DNA of 64,000 nt from Dyadobacter luteus (GTDB taxonomy: Bacteria > Bacteroidota > Bacteroidia > Cytophagales > Spirosomataceae), in NCBI RefSeq assembly GCF_003383615.1, contig NZ_QNUL01000002.1, positions 186,001-250,000 on the forward strand, read 5' to 3'. A program made the translations under genes and the position numbers. The notes under the pieces were generated by a model, which was given only the letters and a program-made list of their open reading frames with translations, ran no database searches and had not been told where the DNA came from. The first letter of the stretch is position 1, and each line of letters starts with the position of its first letter. Positions 1 through 10,512 of this stretch are shown here, piece by piece.

Positions 1-603
1 TTCAACCATCGAATAGATGTTATTCAAACTGTTGAACAAAAAATGCGGATTGAGTTGAGCGCGTAGAAAATCTAGTTCTAAGCTCAGGTTGTTTCTTTGA
101 AGTTGTAAAATCCGATTGAAATAAGAAAAAGTGTTGCTTATACCAATAATGGCGATCGGGATGACAATGTAGTTTCCCGTCAGGGCCCAGATATAAAGGT
201 CCAGATAGCGATTAAAGGGGATGCTCCAAAAAGATTCAGCTTGCATTCTGTGCCAGCCCAACAGGACAAATCGGGATGGATTTGGCGTAGAAGATATAAA
301 TTTGAATGCGAAATAAATGATGTAGGAGTTGAAAAGATATACAGAGATTGCCACGATGGCAAATATGTAAAACTTGTCAGGCAAGCTACGTTTCAGAGCA
401 AATCTGAGCGAGTAGATTGATAGTATGATGACTGAAAAAATGCTGATAAACAGAATATTGTTCCATTTGTCATTGCCAGATGTTCCCGCAGTTACCGAGA
501 AATCAGAAATAATATACACGCCATATAACCAGCAGAGGAATAGGTGTTTTCCTATATTCAAATACCTGTTCTTCCGCCAAAAGCTCACCAGATCAAAGGA
601 CAT
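1..603 (-). CDS. LytS/YehU-type sensor histidine kinase, N-terminal part (runs off window)
   Basis: Reading leftward from an ATG at 603, the frame is open to the window edge (201 codons). Four or so hydrophobic segments lie in the first 150 residues, followed by a short helical linker and then AQLNPHFLFNSLNNIYSMVE. That stretch is the phosphoacceptor-box signature of the His_kinase family that partners LytTR response regulators. The ATP-binding domain lies outside the window. The protein would sit in the inner membrane and phosphorylate a LytTR regulator, which in Bacteroidota is usually encoded immediately downstream, here also outside. The ligand is unknown. The family call is firm; only the 3' end is missing because of the window cut. 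Confidence 0.85.
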   Translation of the reverse strand, partial: MSFDLVSFWRKNRYLNIGKHLFLCWLYGVYIISDFSVTAGTSGNDKWNNILFISIFSVIILSIYSLRFALKRSLPDKFYIFAIVAISVYLFNSYIIYFAFKFISSTPNPSRFVLLGWHRMQAESFWSIPFNRYLDLYIWALTGNYIVIPIAIIGISNTFSYFNRILQLQRNNLSLELDFLRAQLNPHFLFNSLNNIYSMVE

Positions 604-881
604 AACGCAGGCTTAGTGATCGAATTTTCAGCACTCTTCATCAAGATTTCAATGAATACAGGAGGTATGTGCTCACAAATAAGCAAACATCGCTTTTATA
701 TCCAATAATCCTAAGGGAAAATGTGATAATAAACCATATGTACTTCACGTCAGCGTGCCGGTTCAAGAATAAAAGACATGACCCGCATGCCGCTTATTGA
801 TTTGGGCTGTGACAAAGCGGCTGTGGCGAGTGGGTATGTTGCAGCTCACAGCGTTGTTTGGTAATAGAAAGCGGTTAGAAT

Positions 882-1840
882 TTACAATTCAGCTAAGTAT
901 GCCCTTGGATCTTTGTAGCCTTCAGCGTGTCGGTTGGCCACGTAAATATCACGTGGGCATTTTCTTTTGATTGTATGGAGTCCTGGTCTGTGATCCATTT
1001 AGAAATATAAGCAGCTCGCCGGGACGTCTCTCGGTTACATTTACCTGAAGCTGGGTTTTACAACCAATGTACCCGAAAGATTTTGTGCTTGCGCTGGTAT
1101 CAACAACTATTTTAACAGATTCGGAACCCTTGACACCTACAAAGTTTTTCTAGCGAATATTAGTGGTCTGCTCTTTGGGGAAATGAGTTTGTGCGGTAAG
1201 GTTGACCGTATGGAGCTGATTGGCTGATGCGTTCACAAAAGTATATTCGACTGGAAATAGCTCTTCAGCCGCAGGGATTATCTCATCACTGTTGCACCTC
1301 CACAGAAAAGCAGAAGCTACGCCAATTAGGCTTGGTCTATGTATATTCATGTCTATGTATCCGTTAGTGTACTTGCGAATGCGCCTGTCTATGTCATTCC
1401 TCGGTTTACCTGCAAACCGGATCACCAATCTATCCGCAACTGCAATACCAGGATGCCGCCTGCACTGTATGGCTTTCCGGTTATTGTAGCGAATCCTGAA
1501 TTGGTTCAGCATATATAGCAAGATTTTTCTTCCCTACAATACGAATACTATCCAGAGTATAACTGCCATTTAAATTGTCATGTTCGAAAACTCGTTTCGT
1601 TCTCTCTAAATCAGCAAATCTTCTCAACTCTTTATATTCGTCTATTGAAATACTATTTCGTGTGGAAAAACTTTTGATGTGAGATTTACCAACTTTTGTT
1701 TTCTTTTTTTGAAAAGTGAATCCGTAAGTGAGGCAAAACAACAAGGATAAAAGTGTTACAGCAACCGACAGTTTTGAGAACCGCCGTCTGCCACCGGTTT
1801 CGCTCATGTACGCAATCCAAAAACATAGCTTTGTCATCAT
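882..1840 (-). pseudogene. Decayed gene for a membrane-anchored protein of unknown function
   Basis: Coding-like sequence on the minus strand is spread over three frames. The first part (1840 to about 1510) has one hydrophobic segment near residues 25-43, then a charged region. A second frame carries on from about 1520 through a stop at 1150 into a protein-like stretch (NFVGVKGSESVKIVVDTS, then GELLIFLNGSQ) that stops near 970. A third frame gives a last short stretch ending at 882 (YKDPRAYLAEL). The simplest reading is one gene of roughly 300 codons broken by frameshifts and a stop. I do not recognise the family. Alternatively the hydrophobic first part alone could be a small real gene. Confidence 0.35.
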
Positions 1841-2124
1841 TGTCAGGGTAATTGTTTTACGGATCGCGTTTGTACTTTTAATTAGCCGAATGCGGCTACC
1901 ACTTTTTCGATGGTATCCGGGACGGGTTAAAATTCGTTATCTATTGGTTTCTAGTTGTTAGACACAATTTTCATTTTAACCCGTTGCATTGCGCTTAAAG
2001 AAATTTCTCTTCAATACGCCAGAGCCCCTAATAGCTATTTACCTCTGAGTTATCGGTACTTTTTCTTTCTAGCATATCTCAAATCAGGTAATAAACTGAA
2101 TTGTCAGAGACGGGACAGACATAA
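1841..2124. other. Gap without a recognisable gene
   Basis: No frame on either strand shows protein-like composition. The stretch separates the decayed gene on the left from the terminator of ardA on the right. Confidence 0.4.
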
Positions 2125-2144
2125 AAAAGGGCCGTAGCCCTTTT
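2125..2144 (-). terminator. Rho-independent terminator of ardA
   Basis: The arms aaaagggc and gccctttt surround the loop cgta. On the minus strand the hairpin is followed by a run of T. It lies 3 bases past the ardA stop codon. Confidence 0.75.
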
Positions 2145-2146
2145 GG

Positions 2147-2698
2147 TCAGTAATCGAAGAACACATGACCGTTAATCTGAGTGTAAGTGTCCATAAAAAG
2201 GTCTCTGGCAAATGCTTCGTAGTCGAAGTACCTCTGAACGGTCGGGGACACATCTGAAAGCATTCCCGTCTGATCTACATACTCATATGCATATTCCAGC
2301 TGGGGATCTGTTGCGGACTCTGCATAATACCCCTGATAGCATTCATCAAAATTCTGAAGCTGCTCATCCAGGTCGCCATCTGCAGACCACCTGGCGATCT
2401 GACTGCAATAAATCTCAAACGCTTCAGCGCGGTGCTGCTCCATATCCGATACTATATCCAGATACTGAAAGCACAAAGGGCTCAGATAACTTTCACTGAT
2501 CAGAAAATCAGGCATTCCTTCCCAATCCTGAAACATGAACTCTGGGTCTGATTCGTCCTTGTGCAGTTTGCTGCAGGCCTGATAAAATGCTTCGGATCCG
2601 GGATACTGGGATAAATCCAACCATGATCCAAAGATTGAACCATTGTTGTACTTGGCGTAAGTACCAACGTAAATGCGAAATTCAACTGTAGCTTTCAT
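2147..2698 (-). CDS. ardA: ArdA-family antirestriction protein
   Basis: This 183-residue acidic protein opens with RIYVGTYAKYNNGSIFGSWLDL and continues with a 'DPEFMFQDWEGMP' block, both hallmarks of ArdA. Proteins of this family mimic the bent DNA bound by type I restriction-modification enzymes and so protect incoming plasmids or conjugative elements. The frame stays open 38 codons upstream, but the ATG at 2698 starts directly at the conserved part, gives the normal family length and is the start chosen here. Acidic residues are frequent throughout, as expected for a DNA mimic. It stands alone rather than in a transfer operon, with its own terminator. It may be a leftover of a mobile element, perhaps linked to the mobilisation genes at 18-22 kb. 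Confidence 0.85.
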   Translation of the reverse strand: MKATVEFRIYVGTYAKYNNGSIFGSWLDLSQYPGSEAFYQACSKLHKDESDPEFMFQDWEGMPDFLISESYLSPLCFQYLDIVSDMEQHRAEAFEIYCSQIARWSADGDLDEQLQNFDECYQGYYAESATDPQLEYAYEYVDQTGMLSDVSPTVQRYFDYEAFARDLFMDTYTQINGHVFFDY

Positions 2699-3387
2699 GC
2701 GCTTAAATATTAAAAAGATCAATTGCGCCCGGCACCTGCCCTGGGCATTCGCTGGCCCTGCACAGAAGAAATCTGACGGGGCAAAGCCCCCTGGTTGCAA
2801 GTCCGGCGGCACCTTTACGGCGGGTGGGGTAAGAGCAGATGGCTAAATGAGCTGCCGGCAAGGCGAAGACTTGCTGCCGTCAGTATGAATTCTGTAACTT
2901 TCGATATGACCTGTGGCTGTGTGGGTCTTAAGACATTAGGGAAGTCTTTTAAAGTGAGTTGGTTTCAAATAGGAATGCTGATGTTTGCGGGGTAGGGGCA
3001 GAATAAAGAAGATGTATTTTTCTACTTGTAATTTGAAAGTAATGTCATTCTTTGTATGACTTAGGATATTTCAGTGATCCGTTCTGAGAGAATTTGTGTT
3101 TTGAAGAGGCAGAGTATATATAAAGTACACGCTTAAAAGATCAACAAGGGAAGCTGATTGAAGGCGTAGCTTCAGTGCTTTGGAGCAGTCGGGGCGGCAA
3201 TTCACGAATGAAAGCGTTGCAGCAAAAATGGCAAGTTAAGGTTATTCGAAGTAAGATGTCTGGCAGAGATAAAACGGCTGGCTTCCTGCAAAAAACTGGT
3301 GAAATTTTAGTAGATCAACTCTGCGTTTGAAGATTAACTTTATCTTACTGGAAACGGATTGTTCGTACTTCTTATTTATACGGGCAA
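2699..3387. other. Long gap upstream of ardA, no gene recognised
   Basis: About 690 bases with no convincing coding frame. It must contain the ardA promoter at its left end. No repeat or RNA gene was recognised. Confidence 0.4.
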
Positions 3388-3429
3388 TAAAAAGCCGGAC
3401 AAGTGCAATCAGATAGATGCCTTGTCCGG
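3388..3429 (-). terminator. Rho-independent terminator of the DUF3072 gene
   Basis: Arms ccggacaag (3395-3403) and cttgtccgg (3421-3429) form a perfect 9-base stem with a 17-base loop. On the minus strand the stem is followed by CTTTTTATT. It lies 16 bases past the stop codon of the small gene at 3446. Confidence 0.7.
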
Positions 3430-3445
3430 ATTATCGGTTGATGCG

Positions 3446-3706
3446 TTAGTTGGCAAGGCCTCTGCCTGTTTTATGCTGCAGTTCGTCAATACGTTTTGAA
3501 GCTTCAGCTTTTGTAAGGTTAGTGTCGAGCTCTTCACCCGCTTCTTCTGATAACGTTTTCAGATAGGATTGCTGAGCGCCCGTCATCGGTTCCTGACCCG
3601 TTGTCCATTCATCAGGATCCTTCACCGTATTAGATCCTTTCAATGTCTGGGCGTCTTCAGCGTCCTGCTGAATCTCGTCCCCTGATTTTTTCTCTGTGTT
3701 TGCCAT
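3446..3706 (-). CDS. DUF3072 family protein
   Basis: An 86-residue, very hydrophilic protein. Its centre has the DUF3072 signature: 'DEWTTGQEPMTGAQQSYL', then 'LSEEAGEELDTNLTKAEASKRIDEL' split over two helices and ending in a KTGRG-type tail. The function of the family is unknown; it is common as a stand-alone small gene in soil bacteria. The start at 3706 (MANTEKKSGDE) is preferred over one 21 codons upstream, because the extension is cysteine-rich and unlike the family. A hairpin terminator follows. No operon partner. Confidence 0.8.
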   Translation of the reverse strand: MANTEKKSGDEIQQDAEDAQTLKGSNTVKDPDEWTTGQEPMTGAQQSYLKTLSEEAGEELDTNLTKAEASKRIDELQHKTGRGLAN

Positions 3707-3959
3707 GATTCTTTCTTGTTTATACAGGCAGATACAAAAACTACGCCAGGCAGAGCAGCATTTTTCCATATCTTGCAGACCTGTACCAGGCCATGGTTAT
3801 TCAGGCATTTTACCTTTTTTTGTCATTGTGATTGAAAGAATATCAACAAGACAAACAAGGATTGAATAAATTGCGACGCGACAGAATCATTACTGGTGTA
3901 GCTATTGTCTGGGCTTTACGTAGCCGGGCACATACATAACCCTTAAATCCTTCCAGAGA

Positions 3960-4391
3960 ATGAAAAAAATAATATTCCTGATCCCGGCGTTGTTTTCGGT
4001 ATCAACATTATTTGCACAACAGATATCACTATTTAATAGTGGGGGAGATCCGCTGGCCTACATTGATTATGACCAGCAAGCGACCATTTATATGTGGGAC
4101 GGCAAACCTGTAGCTTTCATAGAACAGGAAGGAAATGATGCGTGTGTAATCGGCTTCAACGGAAATTTTCTGGGCTGGTATGAAAACGGAGTCATTTACG
4201 ATAAGAAAGGATGCGCGGTGGGTGCCAGGGATGGCGCAGCTAATATGATCACCAAAATTGAACCAATGAAGGGCATGCAGAAGATCACACCTATCCGGCC
4301 TGTCACACCGATATCGCCTTTACAGCCTATATGGAAGATCGGTTGGGGCAAAACCTCTTTAACTGCATTCTTGTCTGGTGGAATCAAGTAA
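3960..4391 (+). CDS. Secreted 4-fold beta-flower-like protein
   Basis: A 143-residue protein with a clear signal peptide (residues 1-19, cleaved after LFAQ). The mature part consists of short repeated beta units of the type 'xxIYxWdGkPVAfIe' and 'viGFNGNFLGWYENGVIYDkkG', each ending in a glycine turn. This matches small Bacteroidota proteins annotated as 4-fold beta-flower. The tail is proline/isoleucine-rich (KITPIRPVTPISPLQP), then a short hydrophobic end. The protein is probably periplasmic or surface-exposed; its role is unknown. It is a single gene with about 250 bases of leader. The signal peptide is certain, the family name is from memory. Confidence 0.7.
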   Translation: MKKIIFLIPALFSVSTLFAQQISLFNSGGDPLAYIDYDQQATIYMWDGKPVAFIEQEGNDACVIGFNGNFLGWYENGVIYDKKGCAVGARDGAANMITKIEPMKGMQKITPIRPVTPISPLQPIWKIGWGKTSLTAFLSGGIK

Positions 4392-4764
4392 ACTGATCTG
4401 AAAAGGCAGTATAGAATGGCGCCTTGTTTAAAGCTAATTGGAGGCTATTGGGTCAGATGCATGTCTTTTACCAGGATTTTCCGGAATAGGGATTCTGCCG
4501 GCTCTCATAACAAGCGGGTATCTGACTCAGTACAAGGGTTTCGGGTTCGCAGAGACAGAATCAGCGAAAAACTGTGAAGCAGGAAGAAATACTTTTGGAG
4601 ATTGGAAGCAGGCGCACGCTCAGCGCTTGGCCTTGAGACGTGCGGAAGTTATCTGCAATAGCGGTAACAGCTCCGAAGATATACCGCAATCCCCGAAGCT
4701 GGAGTGATTCGCAGACTTTTGAACAGGAAAGTATCCAACGTCTGCGAATGGTTTAAATCAATAA
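4392..4764. other. Convergent gap, no gene recognised
   Basis: Lies between the secreted beta-flower gene and the stop of the esterase gene on the other strand. The one long open frame here has no protein-like features. Confidence 0.35.
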
Positions 4765-5868
<1,104 letters not shown>

Positions 5869-5911
5869 CTAATTTTAAGATGCTGGTTATAGGTGAGTAT
5901 TAAAAAAACTG

Positions 5912-7024
5912 TTATTCGGAGTCTATAACTTTATAAAAAGCAGGTTTTGGCCTATACTGACGATCAAATAGCAGCGGATAATTAGTTCTTCCTGCCACAG
6001 GCCAGCCGTTAAGCCAGCTTTGCCCGTCGTGGACTCCCCAGAACGTTACACGGGCGATTTTGTCTTTATGTTTTACGAATAATTTAAATAGTGCATCGTA
6101 ATCTTCGGCCAGGCGCTGCTGTATACTATCCGGAAGACTTTCTTTGTAGGGATCAAGCGAGGGATCGCTGTTCATTCGCTGACTGATTTCTGCACCCTGA
6201 AAATTGCGTTTAAGTACTTCAATATCAAGTTCTGTGATCGCAACTTTGAGGCCCAAGGCAGCATATTGAAGGATACTTTCTTCGATATCTTTGATCGGTA
6301 GCTGTCCCAGATGCCAGTGTCCTTGTATACCCACGCCATCAATTTTTACTCCCGCCGCCTGAATTTTTTTTATAATTTCTATACAGCCTGCTCTTTTGGC
6401 GGGCTTTTCATTATTGTAATCATTGTAGTACAGGTCTGTGCCGGGTGTGGCAGCCTGAGCAAGGCGGAATGCCTCTATGATATAGTTTTCTCCTAACTTG
6501 TCATAAAACACGGATTTGCGCAGTGTGCCGTCTTCATTTAATGCCTCGTTGACAACATCCCAGGACTGAACCTTTCCGTAGTATCTGCCAGCCACAGTAT
6601 TTATGTGATTGGACATAAAGAGTTTCAACGAGTCTGCAGTCTGCAAAGAGCGCACAAAGCGAGGCAGTTGGCTATGCCATATCAGCGTATGTGCATTTAC
6701 GTTCATGTGATACTTCTTGCTGAATTCGATGAGCTGGTCGGCCTGCTCAAAGTTAAAACTGTTCCAGCGGGGCTGAAGGCTCTGCGCCTTCATTACGTTC
6801 TCAGGCGTTATTGCATTAAACTGAGTAGCCAGCAGCTGTGTTTCCATCGGAATACGTTCCTGAACTTGCCTGGCATTTACAGCCGTTCCGATCATAAAAT
6901 CATCCCGGAAACGGTCTCTAAGTGTGTGGGCGCTGGGAGCTCGCTGCTGCTGGCCATGGACGGCACTCACAAGCAGATAGCTAAATATGTAAACTGCGAA
7001 CGATCTATTTAAATGATTCAGCAT
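5912..7024 (-). CDS. GH10 endo-1,4-beta-xylanase
   Basis: A 370-residue exported GH10 protein. After a signal peptide (about 1-24), the TIM-barrel landmarks appear in order: NAITPENVMK, the HTLIWHSQLP strand, SWDVVNEAL with the acid/base Glu160, GIQGHWHL, and AITELDI with the nucleophile Glu265. It hydrolyses internal beta-1,4 bonds of xylan in the periplasm or at the surface. The frame opens 28 codons earlier, but the ATG at 7024 places the signal peptide at the N terminus and is preferred. It is the first gene of a pair with the esterase; both point away from a SusC stub at 7967, suggesting a shrunken polysaccharide-utilisation locus. Confidence 0.93.
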   Translation of the reverse strand: MLNHLNRSFAVYIFSYLLVSAVHGQQQRAPSAHTLRDRFRDDFMIGTAVNARQVQERIPMETQLLATQFNAITPENVMKAQSLQPRWNSFNFEQADQLIEFSKKYHMNVNAHTLIWHSQLPRFVRSLQTADSLKLFMSNHINTVAGRYYGKVQSWDVVNEALNEDGTLRKSVFYDKLGENYIIEAFRLAQAATPGTDLYYNDYNNEKPAKRAGCIEIIKKIQAAGVKIDGVGIQGHWHLGQLPIKDIEESILQYAALGLKVAITELDIEVLKRNFQGAEISQRMNSDPSLDPYKESLPDSIQQRLAEDYDALFKLFVKHKDKIARVTFWGVHDGQSWLNGWPVAGRTNYPLLFDRQYRPKPAFYKVIDSE

Positions 7025-7966
7025 AGGCGTTGTGGGATTACCGGGTTTGTTATTGGAACAATTGATGAAAAGCAGATACAATGGCCGCTCTGCTTGCCAG
7101 ATAACCATGACTGCGATGCGTATGTATTGATTACGATCGTCAATGCCGGACCGACAGTAACTTCTAACGTGCTTATGTTTGATTGCAATTGCTAACGCGT
7201 GTCAAAAAAAGTGCCAGTAAGATTAAACTGACCAATAATGAATGGCACCGTAAAGCAAAGATCGTATTTTTTTTAAAATTCCAAGAAAAACTTTTAAAAA
7301 TATTATTTTTAAGGGCTGTCCATGCGGAATACTTTGTTTATCATCGGACAGGTTCACTGACTCAGGGAATGTTAATAACTGATATGGATATACGTCTGTC
7401 TCGTCAGATTGGAACACCTGCCATGGGGTACAAGATAGTCAGCCTGAATGTAGCCGAATACGTATGGAATGAACATTTGTTCCATTGTTTTGAACATTTG
7501 AGCTAGTGCAGTTACGATTGACCAGATAAAAAGTGCGCGGAAGTATTTTTGCGTATACTGCAAATCGTCTGTCCGTGAGTTGGAGATGGTCCAGTCGAAT
7601 TCCCTTAACCACACAAGATTGATTCGCTTGAAGAAGTGAGCCAGAATACATGAGTGTTGTTGCTCAGGTAGGTTTCTGTTAAAATGTCGCTCCTGTCTCT
7701 GATCACTGGAACTGCGTGGCTTCGAGGATATAGTTTGAAAATGTTATTGCAGGTAAACAGACATGTGGGTTGATCCATTTTAATAGATGACAGGCCGCTT
7801 AGTTACTAATTTTACATGGTATAATCACATCATTATAAAATCCTGTTTGACTGTGCAATTTGTTTGGATATTTGATCAGCAGTGCTAAATAATTATCCAA
7901 GTAACCCTTTTACTTTGCGTACATGATATTATGGTATATGTTATTCAGTGATTCATATTTATATCT
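7025..7966. other. Long divergent gap with no supported gene
   Basis: About 940 bases between the xylanase start and the SusC stub. Several open frames of 60-107 codons overlap one another on both strands, none with a recognisable domain. The left end must hold the xylanase promoter. The sequence is AT-rich with long A/T runs near 7260-7310. Confidence 0.35.
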
Positions 7967-8155
7967 ATGGAAAAATTTTGCTATTCCGTTCGCTGGATTA
8001 GAAATCAGCTGCGTCTGACCGCATGCATGATTTGTTTTTTATGTATCTGCCCTCTGCCGAAACTAAGTGCCCAAAGTGTTATAGTGAATGGAATTATTAA
8101 AGAAATGACTGGCGAGTTACAGCGAGTGTCCGTTACGGATCAAAAAACTCAGTAA
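7967..8155 (+). pseudogene. 5' stub of a SusC-like TonB-dependent receptor gene
   Basis: The 62-codon frame encodes a long signal peptide (hydrophobic about 18-36, ending KLSAQS), followed by 'VIVNGIIKEMTGELQRVSV'. That is the first strand and turn of the carboxypeptidase-regulatory-like domain found at the N terminus of SusC/RagA receptors. The reading frame then stops and no plug or barrel sequence follows. It therefore looks like the surviving 5' end of a deleted receptor gene, possibly once paired with the xylan genes. A small secreted protein is the alternative. Confidence 0.5.
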
Positions 8156-8764
8156 GGGGAAACACCATCTTGTGCGCACCTGAACGAACAATTGTATTTT
8201 TTATCATTACTTCTCAATTACCCGTAAGTAAATGGCATGAAGTGACAGGAGAAAAAACAATTGCGGATTATCATCACTTTTTTATAATGAGATGTAATCT
8301 TATACTATGCCTTGTAAGACAAGCCATTAAAGCATTTTTAGTGATGATTACTTCGCATAATTTCACTCCTTTAGTAAGTTCTCTTAATATTTCCATTAGT
8401 TACTCATTGCCTTTCAAAATAGCCATATCATATGCTATAATATTCTTATAAGCTTTCTCCATCTTCATAAAACACCTATGGAAGAAATAAAAGTACCCAC
8501 GTTCAATAAAGCCAATGGGTTCGCCACAACAGGGCCCAGGTGAAAAAATGGCGAAAATCCGGGGTGTGAATACAAAATCTGAAATACTTTTAAGGAAAGC
8601 AGTCTGGGGCTTGGGTATCCGTTCCCGAAAAAATGATCCACGGCTACCTGGCTAGCGCCGTGCGTTATCATTGAACAGTCTCTGTTCTGGAGAGTATTTT
8701 TATCAGCCTTTGAATGCACGTCCAGCTTGGCACTATTGGGAGATGATTTTAGCAGTTTATTAGC
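8156..8764. other. Gap without recognisable gene
   Basis: Follows the receptor stub. Short frames on both strands lack domain features. The right part (8465-8720) has a moderately open frame on the minus strand, but its composition does not look like a protein. Confidence 0.3.
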
Positions 8765-8792
8765 TTCATAGACCGAAATTTCGGTCTATGAA
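8765..8792. repeat. 28-bp perfect palindrome
   Basis: The left arm ttcatagaccgaaa is followed directly by its exact reverse complement. With no loop bases it is better suited to a dimeric DNA-binding protein or a cruciform than to a terminator, and it has no T-run on either side. It lies about 80 bases beyond the 3' end of the acyltransferase gene. Confidence 0.6.
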
Positions 8793-8870
8793 CGCCACGG
8801 TCCTGATCTGTTCATCAGAATTGCATCAGTTTTTCTGAAAAATTGAAATTGCTCTTTATGCCACACATTC

Positions 8871-10031
8871 CTAGACGACTTGATTAACACGCGGGATTTT
8901 TACAACAAGATAACCTAACAGGAAACTTGTTATAATACCTAGCGGTGCCACGATCAGGAATTTAACAGCGGGGTCTATTGCCCAGTCTTTGAGTAAAAGC
9001 GATAGTACCACCAGCACAAATGGATGTATAATGTAAACGGCGAAGGCGCAGCGCGACATTTTATCCATGAAGCGGGAGTGCACATTCAACTTATTTTTTC
9101 CAATTGCCAGCAAGGCTGCCATTATGGAAATACCTATGATCTGTTCCCAGAATGCATAAAGTAGTGCGGCCATATGCCACCCGCCCACAAACCATTCAAG
9201 TGGTTGTCCAAAGACAATTTTAAGAGAAAAAATAAGCGGAAAGCCGATGAAAACCATACAAAAAATAAAGATGGTCAGCTTTCGGTAATGCTGCCGGTCA
9301 ATTTGCCGGATCCATTGGTTTTCTGCTGCAATCAATCCAAAAACAAACATCGCTATGTACTGCGGGAAATGTCCTGGCTGAAACCCCAGCGGTTGTAAAA
9401 CCCAGCCCACCGCAAAAACAGTCCTGGTCAGAAAAGTGATGAGCCCAAGCACTGCAGCGAAAACCAGAATTTGTTGAAGCGATGGTAGTGGCAGGTCTTT
9501 AAAATCAGGTTTAGCGATTCTGGTCCAAACCAGGTAAAATAGAGTGAAAAGCAGCAGGGCGAGCACAAACCAGAGCACGCCAACATCGATCCACCCGTCA
9601 TAACCTGAAAGAAACTGTGTAAATGAAATATCATGGTTTTGTCCATAGCGGTAAACCAGAAAATTCATAATTGTGGCCTGTATCAAAGAATAGTAAATCA
9701 CTGGAATTCCTAATCTGAAAAATCGATCTTTGATGAAAACTGCGCTCCCTTTACGTTTTAGGGAACCGGGAATAAAGAGTGCGGAGAGAAAAAAGAAAAA
9801 GCCCATAAAAAAGGACTGATTAACGCTTACGGCCATTGTCATAGGAATGGTTGCGCCGGCCGACTGGGTTTTCTCAAAATAGTACCAGCCGCCGGGAGCG
9901 CCATAAGTTACAAGGGCATGGTGTACTATGACCAGTGCGGTGAGCAGCACTTTGAGATGATCGATGTAAAGGACTTTGCTGTTGGGATACTGGCCAGCGG
10001 AAGCTGACTGTGAAAAGGAAGGATGCATCAA
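8871..10031 (-). CDS. Membrane acyltransferase, acyltransferase_3 family
   Basis: A 386-residue integral membrane protein with about ten hydrophobic segments. The N-terminal 'LYIDHLKVLLTALVIVHHALVTYG' contains the conserved arrangement of the Acyltransferase_3 (OafA/YrhL-like) family, with the histidine pair in the first membrane helix. Further family-like features are the 'FFMGFFFFLSALFIPGSL' segment and the arginine-containing 'DRFFRLGIPV' loop. Such proteins transfer acetyl or other acyl groups onto surface glycans or small molecules. The substrate cannot be told. Single gene, no operon partner. The start is MMHPSF; the second Met is equally possible. Confidence 0.88.
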   Translation of the reverse strand: MMHPSFSQSASAGQYPNSKVLYIDHLKVLLTALVIVHHALVTYGAPGGWYYFEKTQSAGATIPMTMAVSVNQSFFMGFFFFLSALFIPGSLKRKGSAVFIKDRFFRLGIPVIYYSLIQATIMNFLVYRYGQNHDISFTQFLSGYDGWIDVGVLWFVLALLLFTLFYLVWTRIAKPDFKDLPLPSLQQILVFAAVLGLITFLTRTVFAVGWVLQPLGFQPGHFPQYIAMFVFGLIAAENQWIRQIDRQHYRKLTIFIFCMVFIGFPLIFSLKIVFGQPLEWFVGGWHMAALLYAFWEQIIGISIMAALLAIGKNKLNVHSRFMDKMSRCAFAVYIIHPFVLVVLSLLLKDWAIDPAVKFLIVAPLGIITSFLLGYLVVKIPRVNQVV

Positions 10032-10512
10032 TTACGGGTTATGGCTAAATGTGCAAATTACAAAATGCCGGGCAAAGTCAAATATGATCAATTACAGATA
10101 GGGTGCAAAATAACGACAACGAAGAAAATGCCATTGCATTCTAACGATTAATTAGCATGTGTATTCAAGGTTTTTTATTACTTATCAGAAGGTAATTAGC
10201 TGCTGAAGCGCCGGTCAGTTTTGTGAACACATACCCCGGCGCTTACAGGATGATGGTTTTGCAGACGAGAAAAAGTAGATTTTAGTTTGGTTGCTGTCTT
10301 GTTTCGTTAAAGATATTGCGCAGGCCAGTTAAAGGATAGGTAAAAGGATTTGCCCTGGTTGGCGCACGGATACTCTGAGACCAGATCAGGTTTCGGTAAA
10401 CGTAGTGATTACAATTGACGCGATGCTGTTATGGAATGAATTAAGGATGGGTCAGTCCTTATAGAGACGCGTAGAAAAACAGGGGTAGCATTACTCGTAC
10501 CCCTGACAAAAA
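10032..10512. other. Gap without recognisable gene
   Basis: About 480 bases between two minus-strand genes. No coding frame or clear terminator was recognised. It holds the promoter of the acyltransferase gene at its left end. Confidence 0.35.

Noticed and set aside
7183..7506. Open frame of 107 codons on the plus strand in the xylanase upstream gap
   Set aside because: No domain, odd composition, overlaps several frames on the other strand of similar length.
7372..7614. Open frame of 80 codons on the minus strand with aromatic-rich sequence
   Set aside because: No recognisable family or start context; overlaps equally long frames.
8465..8719. 84-codon minus-strand frame left of the palindrome
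   Set aside because: Composition not protein-like and no matching feature; the plus strand shows equally good but broken frames.
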